Source of the DNA: a virus
Reading direction: 5' to 3' (one strand)
Length of the DNA stretch: 57,406 nucleotides
IMG/VR virus record: IMGVR_UViG_3300027668_000001
Location: 1-57,406 of that record
The translations under genes and the position numbers were made by a program. Below, in pieces: positions 49,006-56,717 of the stretch. Every line of letters starts with the position of its first letter. Position 1 is the stretch's first letter. The notes under the pieces were generated by a model that saw only the letters and a list, made by a program, of their open reading frames with translations, was not told where the DNA came from and made no database searches.

Positions 49006-49836
49006 TTACATTTCCTTTATAGGAGTGCCATTCTGTTGTATGTAAGTATTGGCCCCATAGATAGCAGTTGCATCCTTCATGTCATTGGTCAGATACCCTG
49101 TCCAACCTGTACCGGCCCCAGACCACGTAATCACAAACTCATCAACGGCTTGCGTGTATGTCACTGCTGTGTACTGTCCTGCGACTAGGTTGTTTGTTGC
49201 TGTGTATGCGTCAATGCTTTTAGTCAATTCGCTGTTGTTAGCAGCCGCCATGAAGGCACCCGCTTGTTGAGCGTACACTTCTACGTTAGTTACTGCTGTA
49301 TTATATGTTGCTACCTCTGCAGCACTAATAGTGTACTTATCGGTTTTCAACATATCTTGCAGTGCAACCTGTTCAGGCTTTGTGTCAGCATCTGCTGCTA
49401 TAGAGGAGACAGATGTTGCAGTAGCCAATAGACCAGTAGCTGTGGTTAGCAGGTCAACAGCCAATGTAAGTTGGTTCATTGAGGCTGTGTGCTCTTGTGT
49501 GAATAACTGCTCAGCATTAGTAGCAGTAGCATAATCATGGGCTACCACTTTATCCAAGGACACTTTGTAGGCTGCATACTGAGCAGCTGTAATCTTACCT
49601 CCATCAAGTGCATTGTCAATGACAACACGCCCCACTTTAGCGTAGCCAACAGCACCATTAGTTAGTTGACCAGATGCAAGTAACCTATTATTAATTAGGT
49701 CTATCGTTCCTTTCAGTTCTGTAATTTTCTGTTGTCCCGTCTGACTGTACGCTTCCGCTCCTAGTACTCCTGAACCGCTCACTAACAGAGCGAGAGTCCC
49801 CGCCGCTATTAGTGTCTTTTGCTTCAATGATCTCAT
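49006..49836 (-). CDS. Secreted helical protein (276 aa)
   Basis: Clear signal peptide (residues 1-28, basic start then LIAAGTLALLVSGSGVLG, likely cut after AEA). The mature part is Ala/Thr-rich and helical, with no lysozyme or amidase motif. The first 146 bases overlap the end of the upstream gene in another frame. GAGAGGATATAACAG supplies the SD. Likely in the periplasm or outside the cell; may belong to the lysis module. Confidence 0.65.
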   Translation of the reverse strand: MRSLKQKTLIAAGTLALLVSGSGVLGAEAYSQTGQQKITELKGTIDLINNRLLASGQLTNGAVGYAKVGRVVIDNALDGGKITAAQYAAYKVSLDKVVAHDYATATNAEQLFTQEHTASMNQLTLAVDLLTTATGLLATATSVSSIAADADTKPEQVALQDMLKTDKYTISAAEVATYNTAVTNVEVYAQQAGAFMAAANNSELTKSIDAYTATNNLVAGQYTAVTYTQAVDEFVITWSGAGTGWTGYLTNDMKDATAIYGANTYIQQNGTPIKEM

Positions 49837-50470
49837 CTGTTATATCCTCTCCAATTCTTAACAAGCTGTCCCAAAAACTTTTATTATTCTCATACCCTAC
49901 TATAAAATCAACAGGGCTATCTCTATATTTATCTATCGCTTTCTTACCCATTAACAGTTTACCTGTAACAACATCTAAGATGGGGCATGGGGTAGACGCG
50001 AGTATCATAGCCTTGAAGACTTTAGGGCTGTCACAAAGAACACTAATTGCTGAGACTTGTAAGCCTAACCCACCTATTTGTTGGGGTGTTCCTAGAAGCC
50101 TTGCATCTTTTCTTCGATTACAGCTTGGATCTTGAGCCATTCCGCCACTAGATAGACCTATAATACTTAGCTGTATACCTACAGATGTGGGTATTAAACA
50201 GCTATCATTACCACCAGCACCCATAACTGTTGGTGCTATTGATGACATAACTGGGGCAGGACTCCCTGCTCCTGTACCATTGTAGTTATTAGTTGCTGTA
50301 GAACTAGCATTGTTACTATCTATTGTGGAGTCTTGATAGTTATTACTAAAGTCTCCGGTAACATCATTCGCGTAAGCAATCGATGTCCAATAGATTATTA
50401 AGATCGGGATCCATACACATAAGTGTAAGAGCAGCCTTCTCCTTTCCGATAATTGATAATGTTTGTGCAT
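49691..50470 (-). CDS. Secreted protein of unknown function (259 aa)
   Basis: Start 50470 has AGAGGAATTTGG as SD. An N-terminal hydrophobic segment, LLLHLCVWIPILIIYWTSIAYAND, ends in a probable signal-peptidase site (AYA-ND). The next region is Asn/Ser/Thr-rich, then a domain with four cysteines (CLIPTSVGIQLSIIGL, QDPSC, LCDSP, TPCPILDVVTG). The C-terminal tail is Ser/Arg-rich and overlaps the signal peptide of the next gene. Not recognised. Confidence 0.65.
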   Translation of the reverse strand: MHKHYQLSERRRLLLHLCVWIPILIIYWTSIAYANDVTGDFSNNYQDSTIDSNNASSTATNNYNGTGAGSPAPVMSSIAPTVMGAGGNDSCLIPTSVGIQLSIIGLSSGGMAQDPSCNRRKDARLLGTPQQIGGLGLQVSAISVLCDSPKVFKAMILASTPCPILDVVTGKLLMGKKAIDKYRDSPVDFIVGYENNKSFWDSLLRIGEDITDEIIEAKDTNSGGDSRSVSERFRSTRSGSVQSDGTTENYRTERNDRPN

Positions 50471-50579
50471 CCAAATTCCTCTGACATTTAGGTTGCCCAT
50501 CTGGACAGACCGAGGGGTATTCAATAACAACGGTGGTGCAACTGCAGAGGAAAACTGTTAATATAAACCTAATCACCAT
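50364..50579 (-). CDS. Small lipoprotein-like protein, possible o-spanin (71 aa)
   Basis: Hydrophobic start VIRFILTVFLCSC with a lipobox-like LCSC; mature part would begin at Cys14. It overlaps the 90-aa TM/coiled-coil gene at its start and the secreted protein at its end. The pair with 50569-50841 resembles a Rz/Rz1 arrangement, but the chain is not proline-rich, so this is tentative. Confidence 0.5.
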   Translation of the reverse strand: MVIRFILTVFLCSCTTVVIEYPSVCPDGQPKCQRNLDAQTLSIIGKEKAALTLMCMDPDLNNLLDIDCLRE

Positions 50580-50841
50580 TTGCCATTTTCTCTACAGATT
50601 TACGAATAGACTTAATGTTTTCATCTATCCTAGCAGAGATTAGGGCTTGGTTGTGGACAAGAGTTTCTAAATTCTTTATTCTGATCTCATGCCTCACTAT
50701 ATCTCTCGTGTTGTTTTGTACATTATTATCTAGAGATGATACGTACCAGACCAAAGCAATTGTCTGCAATACCACACCAATAAGAAAAGACATCTGAGTA
50801 GCCTTAGTACTCAGTAAATCCCGATTGTCTGATGAACTCAT
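50569..50841 (-). CDS. TM plus coiled-coil protein, possible i-spanin (90 aa)
   Basis: One TM helix (about residues 18-35, MSFLIGVVLQTIALVWYVS), then a coiled coil (NNTRDIVRHEIRIKNLETLVHNQ). Topology N-in with a periplasmic coil fits an inner spanin, though it is shorter than typical. Overlaps the lipoprotein-like gene by 11 bases and the upstream membrane gene by 4. Confidence 0.5.
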   Translation of the reverse strand: MSSSDNRDLLSTKATQMSFLIGVVLQTIALVWYVSSLDNNVQNNTRDIVRHEIRIKNLETLVHNQALISARIDENIKSIRKSVEKMANGD

Positions 50842-51260
50842 TTAGTAAACCCCGCACCAAAATATAGACCAACAATTGCTGATACTATATGCGTATCTAA
50901 CGGAGTAATCACAAATCCAGTAGCTGACTGCCACTGCACTGTTCCATCACCACCAAATATCCAATTAATTATACCACCGTGAACTTCGGTATAACCTACT
51001 ATAACATTAACTTCTGGGTAAAAGACTGCTACCGCTTTCGGTAACACGATGATAGAGAAGACAGCAGCAAGGGCTATGAGCCTCCTTGTCCACGCAAAGT
51101 GAACATCTTTCTGCCCATGCTCCCTCGTCTGCTGCATACCACCAATCATCATCTTTTGTTGTTCAGCTTTATTCTTCGTACTTTGACCCCACATGGACAT
51201 GACACCGCCAAGTACGGTGGAGAAAAGCATTGTAATAAGTTCTAAAGGTAATCCAAACAT
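50838..51260 (-). CDS. Membrane protein, holin-like candidate (140 aa)
   Basis: Hydrophobic segments near residues 1-22, 60-80 and 118-138 separated by charged loops. Its site at the head of the membrane/secreted cluster makes it the best holin candidate, but no family is recognised. Confidence 0.5.
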   Translation of the reverse strand: MFGLPLELITMLFSTVLGGVMSMWGQSTKNKAEQQKMMIGGMQQTREHGQKDVHFAWTRRLIALAAVFSIIVLPKAVAVFYPEVNVIVGYTEVHGGIINWIFGGDGTVQWQSATGFVITPLDTHIVSAIVGLYFGAGFTK

Positions 51261-51278
51261 TTCTCCACCTCCTGTGGT

Positions 51279-53438
51279 TTATACTTCACCTGCAATCATT
51301 TTTCTTGCAAGGGCTGTTATCTGATTAAAGTCAGGCCGTTGTGGGGATTCAAGACCCTCTTTACGAGCTTTTATGTCAATCTCTGCCCACTGTTGGAAGT
51401 GCTTATCAATAGAGATAGCCAACTGTTTAGTGTTGTCATCCACAGTGTTTTTAGATTGTGCATTAGTAAATACTACATTGGCTTCTGCCAGTGATGTATC
51501 TGCTTCTAACTTACGCTGAGTAATCTCACCATCTTTCTGAGCTTTTTCAGATTGCTGTGTAACAGTTTCAACTGCTTTTTGTTTAAACTCATCTGTTGTA
51601 TAGTCTTCAAGATAATCATGACTATCAATACCCATAGACTCAATTATTTTTGTAGCTAACACAGCAGGTGCTTCCGGTCTGATTACAACACCTTGACCCT
51701 GACTGTTGAGAGCTGGGAGTACTTTACTACCAACCATCTCTAACTTCTTAATCGTGTTTGCGTTTGAGTTCTCACCAATATCTAGAAACACTTCAACATC
51801 CATACGTGATGGCAAGTTCATAATGTTGATATCAGAAAACACACCTTGGTAACTAAACTTAGATTGAGTCTTCAAAGATTTACGCATTGTCTTATAGACA
51901 CCTACACACAGACGTTTCATACCTGTCTCTGCAAACCTACGAGCAATATGCTGAATACGTTTCTGAGATGCAGACTGAACTGCAGCTACTTTTGATTCAC
52001 TATTACCAGACACATACAAGGAATCATTGAGACCTTGCGCAGCCTTAGACATACCCGTTGCTTGTTCCTTGATTGTTTGCAAGTGTGAAAGCAATGGGAC
52101 AGTACCTGAACTGATTGCCTCTGGGGGCATTGCAGCTACAGCACCATTAGGGTTACCGTTAGTTGGGATGATTTGTTTTGGTCTCATGTTTTGGAGAGCA
52201 GAGAAATCAACAACGTTTGGATCGGCAAGCTTTGGTGAGTAGTTTGTAAGGTATGTATTCTCAACAAACCCACGAAGGATTGCTGTAGCAGCGAGTGTGG
52301 ACGATCTTGTGAAGTCAGCTATAGATAAACCATAAAACTCATATGGGATATCAATAGGTGATAGACAAGCTATTGGTATCATATCTACATCACTTTCATA
52401 CAGTATTGTATCACCGACTGTTATGAAATGTTTAAGTTCAGCAACCCCGTCACCATCACGGTCAACGTTGATCCAGCACTCTGTAATAGTAACTTCCCGA
52501 TTAGCTTCAAGTGCAGTGATGTCATCATTCATCCTACCTTGTATAGTACTCTGACCTGTCACTAGCTTACGAGCTGCGATATCTTCAGAGTAACTACCAC
52601 CACCATCCCAAGAGGTGTAATCATCTAGATCATTCCATTCATCTTCATTAATACTATCTGCAACATCAGGCCACATCTTACGGATCTCTGAGCGAGTTAG
52701 TATTGTTTGGATACCTACGAAACTAGCATCATCAATTGATTTAGAATCACGAGAGATCCTGAAAGATTCTGGTGGAATGTTTTCAATCTTAACACGAGAG
52801 TTATCATTCTTACGGCGAATACGTACATCCACATAAACCAACTCAGCATCCTGCTGTCCGGTCTCCATGTTCAACTCACCTAATTCATTTTCATAATTTA
52901 GGTCACCAATGATCTCAACTCCTTCTTCAGCGAGGAGGACATCCAACTGGCCTTGAGAGATCTTTTCGTATTCTTCAAACTCGTAGTCGTAACCTTCTAC
53001 ATAGTCCCACCGAACGATACCATTCTTCCACAGTAATGCACTTTTTATCCAAGTTTGGATAATTTCCCAGCCATTATTCTGCTTAAAGATAGCATAGTTT
53101 GTAATCATAGAGGCATCCTTAGCACTCTTAAAAGAGCCAGGAGAGTTGTCATATGGTACAAATCTAGCCAATCTTCCGTTGTTTAGGAACAGATCAGACA
53201 GGATTGCAGTGTATGCTTCTACAGTTTCTGTAGTAGATGTGTCAACAATACTAGATACACCCTGCGGTGCTAGGTGATCTGCAGCAATACCTGCAAATTC
53301 ATATGTGGATCGTTGACGTTCCTTTGTCATGTCAGAGGAGTTTAACCATTCCCCTGTAGAGTTCATAACACCAGACTCAATTAAATTGATCAGGCTGTCA
53401 TCAGACACTTTCTCTTTATACTTATTACCAGACATCAT
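51279..53438 (-). CDS. Portal protein (719 aa)
   Basis: Forms the dodecameric DNA gate. Length and stretches such as RWDYVEGYDYEFEEYEK, VDVRIRRKNDNSRVKIENIPPESFRISRDSKSIDDASFVG, and DIPYEFYGLSIADFTRSSTLAATAILRGFVENTYLTNYSPKL match portals of SU10- and P22-like short-tailed phages. The C-terminal third is a charged helical barrel-type region. ATG overlaps the stop of the 48-aa gene. Confidence 0.9.
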   Translation of the reverse strand: MMSGNKYKEKVSDDSLINLIESGVMNSTGEWLNSSDMTKERQRSTYEFAGIAADHLAPQGVSSIVDTSTTETVEAYTAILSDLFLNNGRLARFVPYDNSPGSFKSAKDASMITNYAIFKQNNGWEIIQTWIKSALLWKNGIVRWDYVEGYDYEFEEYEKISQGQLDVLLAEEGVEIIGDLNYENELGELNMETGQQDAELVYVDVRIRRKNDNSRVKIENIPPESFRISRDSKSIDDASFVGIQTILTRSEIRKMWPDVADSINEDEWNDLDDYTSWDGGGSYSEDIAARKLVTGQSTIQGRMNDDITALEANREVTITECWINVDRDGDGVAELKHFITVGDTILYESDVDMIPIACLSPIDIPYEFYGLSIADFTRSSTLAATAILRGFVENTYLTNYSPKLADPNVVDFSALQNMRPKQIIPTNGNPNGAVAAMPPEAISSGTVPLLSHLQTIKEQATGMSKAAQGLNDSLYVSGNSESKVAAVQSASQKRIQHIARRFAETGMKRLCVGVYKTMRKSLKTQSKFSYQGVFSDINIMNLPSRMDVEVFLDIGENSNANTIKKLEMVGSKVLPALNSQGQGVVIRPEAPAVLATKIIESMGIDSHDYLEDYTTDEFKQKAVETVTQQSEKAQKDGEITQRKLEADTSLAEANVVFTNAQSKNTVDDNTKQLAISIDKHFQQWAEIDIKARKEGLESPQRPDFNQITALARKMIAGEV

Positions 53439-53581
53439 AATGAACCCCTCCCTGTAAGAATCTTCTTGGTATTAGCTAACTCTGCGTAGTCGTAGTCTTT
53501 ACTACCAGCTTTGATAACAGCTTTCTTCTTACTAGGTTTAGGTTCTTTCTTTGGTTCAACTTGTGTTTCATTAAAGCGCAT
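53435..53581 (-). CDS. Small Lys-rich protein upstream of portal (48 aa)
   Basis: ATG at 53581 has a perfect SD (GGAGGGAACT). Product is lysine- and proline-rich at first, then KDYDYAELANTKKILTGRGSL. The stop TGA overlaps the portal ATG, coupling the two. Not recognised. Confidence 0.65.
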   Translation of the reverse strand: MRFNETQVEPKKEPKPSKKKAVIKAGSKDYDYAELANTKKILTGRGSL

Positions 53582-53818
53582 AGTTCCCTCCGTGGGTCTA
53601 ACTAACTAACTTGGGACTATGCCCGATTATTATAATTTACAATAGAGACCCACCTCTTATATGGGAGGGGGCCTCTATTTGACGCCTGCCCAGTGTTCAG
53701 CTGTAGTTGGTTGATACCCAAACTACACGGTAGCGAAATTCCATCTGCAAAACAACGTAAAGACCTGAGGTCATGAGACCTCTGGCGTAGCACTTTGCGT
53801 TAGTGCCAGACGATTACT
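53582..53818. other. Structured non-coding gap in the late operon (237 bp)
   Basis: No gene seen. It contains perfect or near-perfect hairpins, such as GAGGTC-ATGA-GACCTC (about 53768-53783), and TCTG / GCACT / AGTGC / CAGA nested stems just after it. It might be a processing site or a small RNA between the terminase-side transcript and the portal gene. Confidence 0.6.
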
Positions 53819-53893
53819 TTAGCACTCGCACTTAGTGCAAGGGCATTCACGATTCATTACTGCGCATAGTATGCGTTTCAAATACTTTCTCAT
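53819..53893 (-). CDS. Cys-rich micro-protein (24 aa)
   Basis: ATG overlaps the previous stop (ATGA). Basic start MRKYLKRIL and a metal-binding-like end CPCTKCEC. Too short for a family call; the compact cysteine cluster makes it worth keeping. Confidence 0.4.
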   Translation of the reverse strand: MRKYLKRILCAVMNRECPCTKCEC

Positions 53894-54057
53894 GTTGCCA
53901 CCTTCTTTGCAGCGGGAGATAAATCCTTCTTGTGAAATAGAAATTTACTACTCGCCGTGTGCTTAGCACCAGACATCATTTTACCCTTAGCATCTTTATG
54001 CGTTGGTCCTTTGCACTCTTTACCATTTTTATAGTAGTGCTTCATTCCTGCAGCCAT
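53890..54057 (-). CDS. Small basic protein (55 aa)
   Basis: Very strong SD (GGAGGTTAAA). Lys- and His-rich (MKHYYKNGKECKGPTHKDAKGKMMSGAKHTASSKFLFHKKDL), similar in style to the small basic proteins at 47858-48545. A nucleic-acid or head role is plausible, unproven. Confidence 0.7.
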   Translation of the reverse strand: MAAGMKHYYKNGKECKGPTHKDAKGKMMSGAKHTASSKFLFHKKDLSPAAKKVAT

Positions 54058-54131
54058 TTTAACCTCCTAAATTAGTTGGTGGTTTACCTGCCGCGACCAC
54101 CAGCGCGTTATGAGGACAATGCAGGAATACT

Positions 54132-54155
54132 TATTCTCTATAAGGAACTTAGAGA
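54132..54155 (-). promoter_or_regulatory. Phage RNAP promoter (minus), before the portal block
   Basis: Minus-strand TCTCTAAGTTCCTTATA then GAGAATA; predicted start at 54138. Exact consensus match. It would drive 54057 down through the portal and the head genes. Confidence 0.85.
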
Positions 54156-54158
54156 ATC

Positions 54159-54326
54159 TTATGCATATCCATAGTATACTTCAAGAAATTCATCTTCATG
54201 GTTAAGGTAGACCATATCATGTGGGATACGACCTTGAACCCAATAATCTAACACCGCACTATAAAAAGCTTCTTCTAAATCCATTGAGTATTGTCCGGTT
54301 CCCAATCTGAGATCCTCTCCTTCCAT
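54159..54326 (-). CDS. Small acidic protein overlapping terL end (55 aa)
   Basis: Start 54326 has AAGGAA spaced 7 bases upstream inside terL; a shorter start at 54284 is possible. Acidic (LEEAFYSAVLDYWVQGRIPHDMVYLNHEDEFLEVYY). Overlaps the last 52 bases of terL. Confidence 0.5.
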   Translation of the reverse strand: MEGEDLRLGTGQYSMDLEEAFYSAVLDYWVQGRIPHDMVYLNHEDEFLEVYYGYA

Positions 54327-55927
54327 GAAACATTCCTTGTGTTTAGACGATCCCAATGTGTACGTAATACCTCAGCACATATAGCTAGAGCAATGACAGT
54401 ATCGTCACAGCAGCCAGGAGCTGCCTCAGTCTTACCACTAGCTGTAGATATGTAGTCTTTAAGTTCCCTGATTACAATAGGTGAAGGTATCATTATATCT
54501 TCATTATCAATCAGGTTCTTTAGGTTACCAATGATTACAGGTTTAGATGCAGAGGTTGTTCTAAACCCTAGCCTTAGCCCTTCTTCATTAGACACATTAG
54601 CCATCTTTGTTTGTTTGTATAGGTTAAGATAACCCATCTGTTCTAGTTTCTGCAGTGTAGCAATACCCATAGAGTTGGATTCAACTGCTAAGAAAGCATT
54701 GTTATAGTATCTACCTAAGTAGAATAACAACTCACCCCACATACTTGGGTCAATTCGGTTGTTACGATACACTGCTACAATTTCATATTTATTATTCATA
54801 ACGATAGCAGCACTATAGTCTTGACCTACCCCCAAAGAGACATCAGCCCCAATGACATATGGCTCCTCCCACTTAGGATAGTCATAGATAGACAAGTTAC
54901 CTTCCCTATTATCATCAAACATCTTACTCGCTGGATCCCAATCACTACGCTTCTGCTCTGGCCTAGGAACTAGAGAGTTAAGTCTCTCAATATCAAAGAC
55001 ATTAGCACCCGATACAATGAAAGCCTCATCGGCTGTAGCTGGATACTCTTGTTGAAACTTTAACTTACCACCTTCTGCAATCTTCAACCTACGCCAATAC
55101 AGTTGATCTCGGTCTAACTCATAGTTTTCTACTAGAGTCTCCTCTTCTATTGTCAACTCCATACCCAGAGGTGCTGTACGCCTGTATTCAGGGGTTATAA
55201 ACCAAGGTAGGAAGATTGGTAGGTATTCATTCTCCCCAGCAACAGCCCCCTTCCAGAGCCTGTAGAACTCCCCTTGAGCACCATTGGCTGTAGACTCCAA
55301 GATAACCTCAGTTCCTGGTGCCTGGGAGATCCCCTGGAACAGACCGGCCAAAATCTTCTCATCATGTGTCCAAAATGCTACTTCTGATAGGTGAGCAATC
55401 GTTGGTGTAGTCCCACGACCAGCTTCCGGAGAACCCGCTGTATATAAACGATACGAGCCAATAGCATCTCTATCATTATAAGCTGGAGATTGTATTTTAA
55501 TTTCTTTAGCATTAGATGTTATCTCCTTAGGGACTAAATCCCCCTGCATATTACGTATTAAATTCTTAGACATACTAAATAATGCATCAGATGTAGCAGA
55601 ATCATGAGCCATAACTACGCTTCGGGAGTGCGGTGAGAAGTATGACTTCCAAAATACCCTCCCAGCACAGTAAGTACTGATGCCCTGTTGCCTAGCCTTA
55701 AGGATAATAACCCTAACCATGCCTGTAGTCGCTTGTTGTTCTGTGAGAGCCTCTGTAATACGCAGTTGACACTCATTGAATTCAAAAGGTATGAACCCTT
55801 TAGACGTATCCTTAGTAATAATCTGTATTTGTTCTTGAGCGAAAGAAGTAAAGTCATTCTCATACCCCTTTAGCTTGATCCTCTTCTCTTTTTCTTTAAG
55901 AAGAGTCATAACTTCCTTGTTATTCAT
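54275..55927 (-). CDS. terL: Terminase large subunit (550 aa)
   Basis: Packaging motor. ATPase: Walker A-like LKARQQGIST (about residues 76-85), acidic HLSEVAF motif, then the coupling region VILESTANG. Nuclease: VIGADVSLGVGQDYSAAIV with catalytic acidic residues, VESNSMG and a final acidic CCDDTVIALAI. The start is 18 bases after the predicted promoter start, with AGGGGACACAG as SD. Confidence 0.95.
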   Translation of the reverse strand: MNNKEVMTLLKEKEKRIKLKGYENDFTSFAQEQIQIITKDTSKGFIPFEFNECQLRITEALTEQQATTGMVRVIILKARQQGISTYCAGRVFWKSYFSPHSRSVVMAHDSATSDALFSMSKNLIRNMQGDLVPKEITSNAKEIKIQSPAYNDRDAIGSYRLYTAGSPEAGRGTTPTIAHLSEVAFWTHDEKILAGLFQGISQAPGTEVILESTANGAQGEFYRLWKGAVAGENEYLPIFLPWFITPEYRRTAPLGMELTIEEETLVENYELDRDQLYWRRLKIAEGGKLKFQQEYPATADEAFIVSGANVFDIERLNSLVPRPEQKRSDWDPASKMFDDNREGNLSIYDYPKWEEPYVIGADVSLGVGQDYSAAIVMNNKYEIVAVYRNNRIDPSMWGELLFYLGRYYNNAFLAVESNSMGIATLQKLEQMGYLNLYKQTKMANVSNEEGLRLGFRTTSASKPVIIGNLKNLIDNEDIMIPSPIVIRELKDYISTASGKTEAAPGCCDDTVIALAICAEVLRTHWDRLNTRNVSWKERISDWEPDNTQWI

Positions 55928-55938
55928 CTGTGTCCCCT

Positions 55939-55962
55939 ATGTATCTATAAGGAACTTAGACA
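55939..55962 (-). promoter_or_regulatory. Phage RNAP promoter (minus), before terL
   Basis: Minus-strand TGTCTAAGTTCCTTATA then GATACAT; predicted start at 55945. One mismatch from consensus at the second position. It is the leftward arm of the divergent control region. Confidence 0.8.
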
Positions 55963-56320
55963 ATCTGTAGTTATATTGTAGTATATTTTAGGATTCTGTG
56001 TGTATCTGTACAGATTGGAGTACCCCCTAGGTGCTTTGAGGTACATTGAGTGGCTTAGAGAGAGCCTGTAAGTATTGTTTTTATATTAAGTACCCTCATA
56101 TATCTCACAGTACCCCCTCAATCTCTCTAAGGTATCCCTGATGGGGATGGAGTCTCTGAGAGCCCTCAAGGGGTCTCTCATAGCCTCTAAGGTTCTCTCA
56201 GGTACTGTGAGGTACTCTGAGGTATCATAGCTCTGTGAGGTTCTCTGGTGGCATAGGCACTAGCGGGAGGATCGATGTACTGTGAGAACTTCGAGAGACT
56301 GTGGGGCAATGGCATCCTAT

Positions 56321-56343
56321 TCTCTAAGTTCCTTATAGGGAGA
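56321..56343 (+). promoter_or_regulatory. Phage RNAP promoter (plus), before the early block
   Basis: TCTCTAAGTTCCTTATA followed by GGGAGA; predicted start at 56338. The initial GGGAGA is the same as the T7 class III start. The only rightward copy found. It would keep the early/middle genes on after the phage polymerase is made, or prime replication. Confidence 0.85.
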
Positions 56344-56529
56344 AGCTATCCAAGCCTGCCCCTATCCATTAGGTTACTATATATATCTATACTCTCTAAG
56401 TCTCTCTCAGCTCTATCTCAGTATCTCTCAGTGTCTCTCAGTACCTATCAGATAAGACCCAAGCTATGTGTTCTCTTGGTGTCTATTAGGTCTTGTAGAT
56501 GCTAAATGTCATTAGGTTGTAGAGTAAGT

Positions 56530-56552
56530 AATCAGTCCACAGGGGCCTGATT
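56530..56552 (+). promoter_or_regulatory. Conserved hairpin element, copy E
   Basis: Arms AATCAGTCC and GGCCTGATT with one mismatch, loop ACAGG, followed by TGCAGAGG. The middle pairs (C-G, A-T, G-C) differ from the other copies but still pair. It lies upstream of the first genes expected to be transcribed. Confidence 0.6.
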
Positions 56553-56558
56553 TGCAGA

Positions 56559-56676
56559 GGTGTTGTGGGGGTTTCCCTCTCTGCCCTCTCTGCTTTCTCT
56601 CTTGCCTCTCTGTCTCTCTGTCTCTTCCGCCCTCTGCCTGCTCCGCTTCTCTCTGGGGTTGGTCTGGGGGTGGGTC
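56559..56676 (+). other. 118-base A-free tract, mostly pyrimidine
   Basis: Not one A occurs on the plus strand between 56559 and 56676. The centre (about 56572-56654) is CT-rich with repeats of CTCTCTG, flanked by G-rich ends. Base use is unlike the rest of the window. It may form an unusual DNA structure or mark a transcript leader without A. Confidence 0.85.
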
Positions 56677-56695
56677 AGACCGACAAGGCACCAAC

Positions 56696-56717
56696 ATATA
56701 TCTTGAAAGGATATACC
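56696..56717 (+). promoter_or_regulatory. SD-in-loop hairpin before 56718
   Basis: ATATC, TTGAAAG, GATAT directly before the ATG, as in the three longer leaders, but without the upstream CAGCAA stem. Confidence 0.65.

Larger units (their letters stand above)
55963..56717. other. Divergent control region, possible origin (755 bp)
   Basis: No gene found. It separates the leftward late genes from the rightward early genes. Contents: many CTCT-A/G-AG units (such as TCTCTAAGG and CTCTGAGGT) at about 56030-56440; a rightward phage promoter at 56321; hairpin element E; a 118-base stretch with no A on the plus strand (56559-56676); and the SD element for the gene at 56718. Candidate replication origin and early/late switch. 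Confidence 0.7.

Noticed and set aside
56565-56717. Longer N-terminus for the first early gene through the CT-rich tract
   Set aside because: It would encode a low-complexity Ser/Leu chain with no SD; the repeated SD element fixes the start at 56718.
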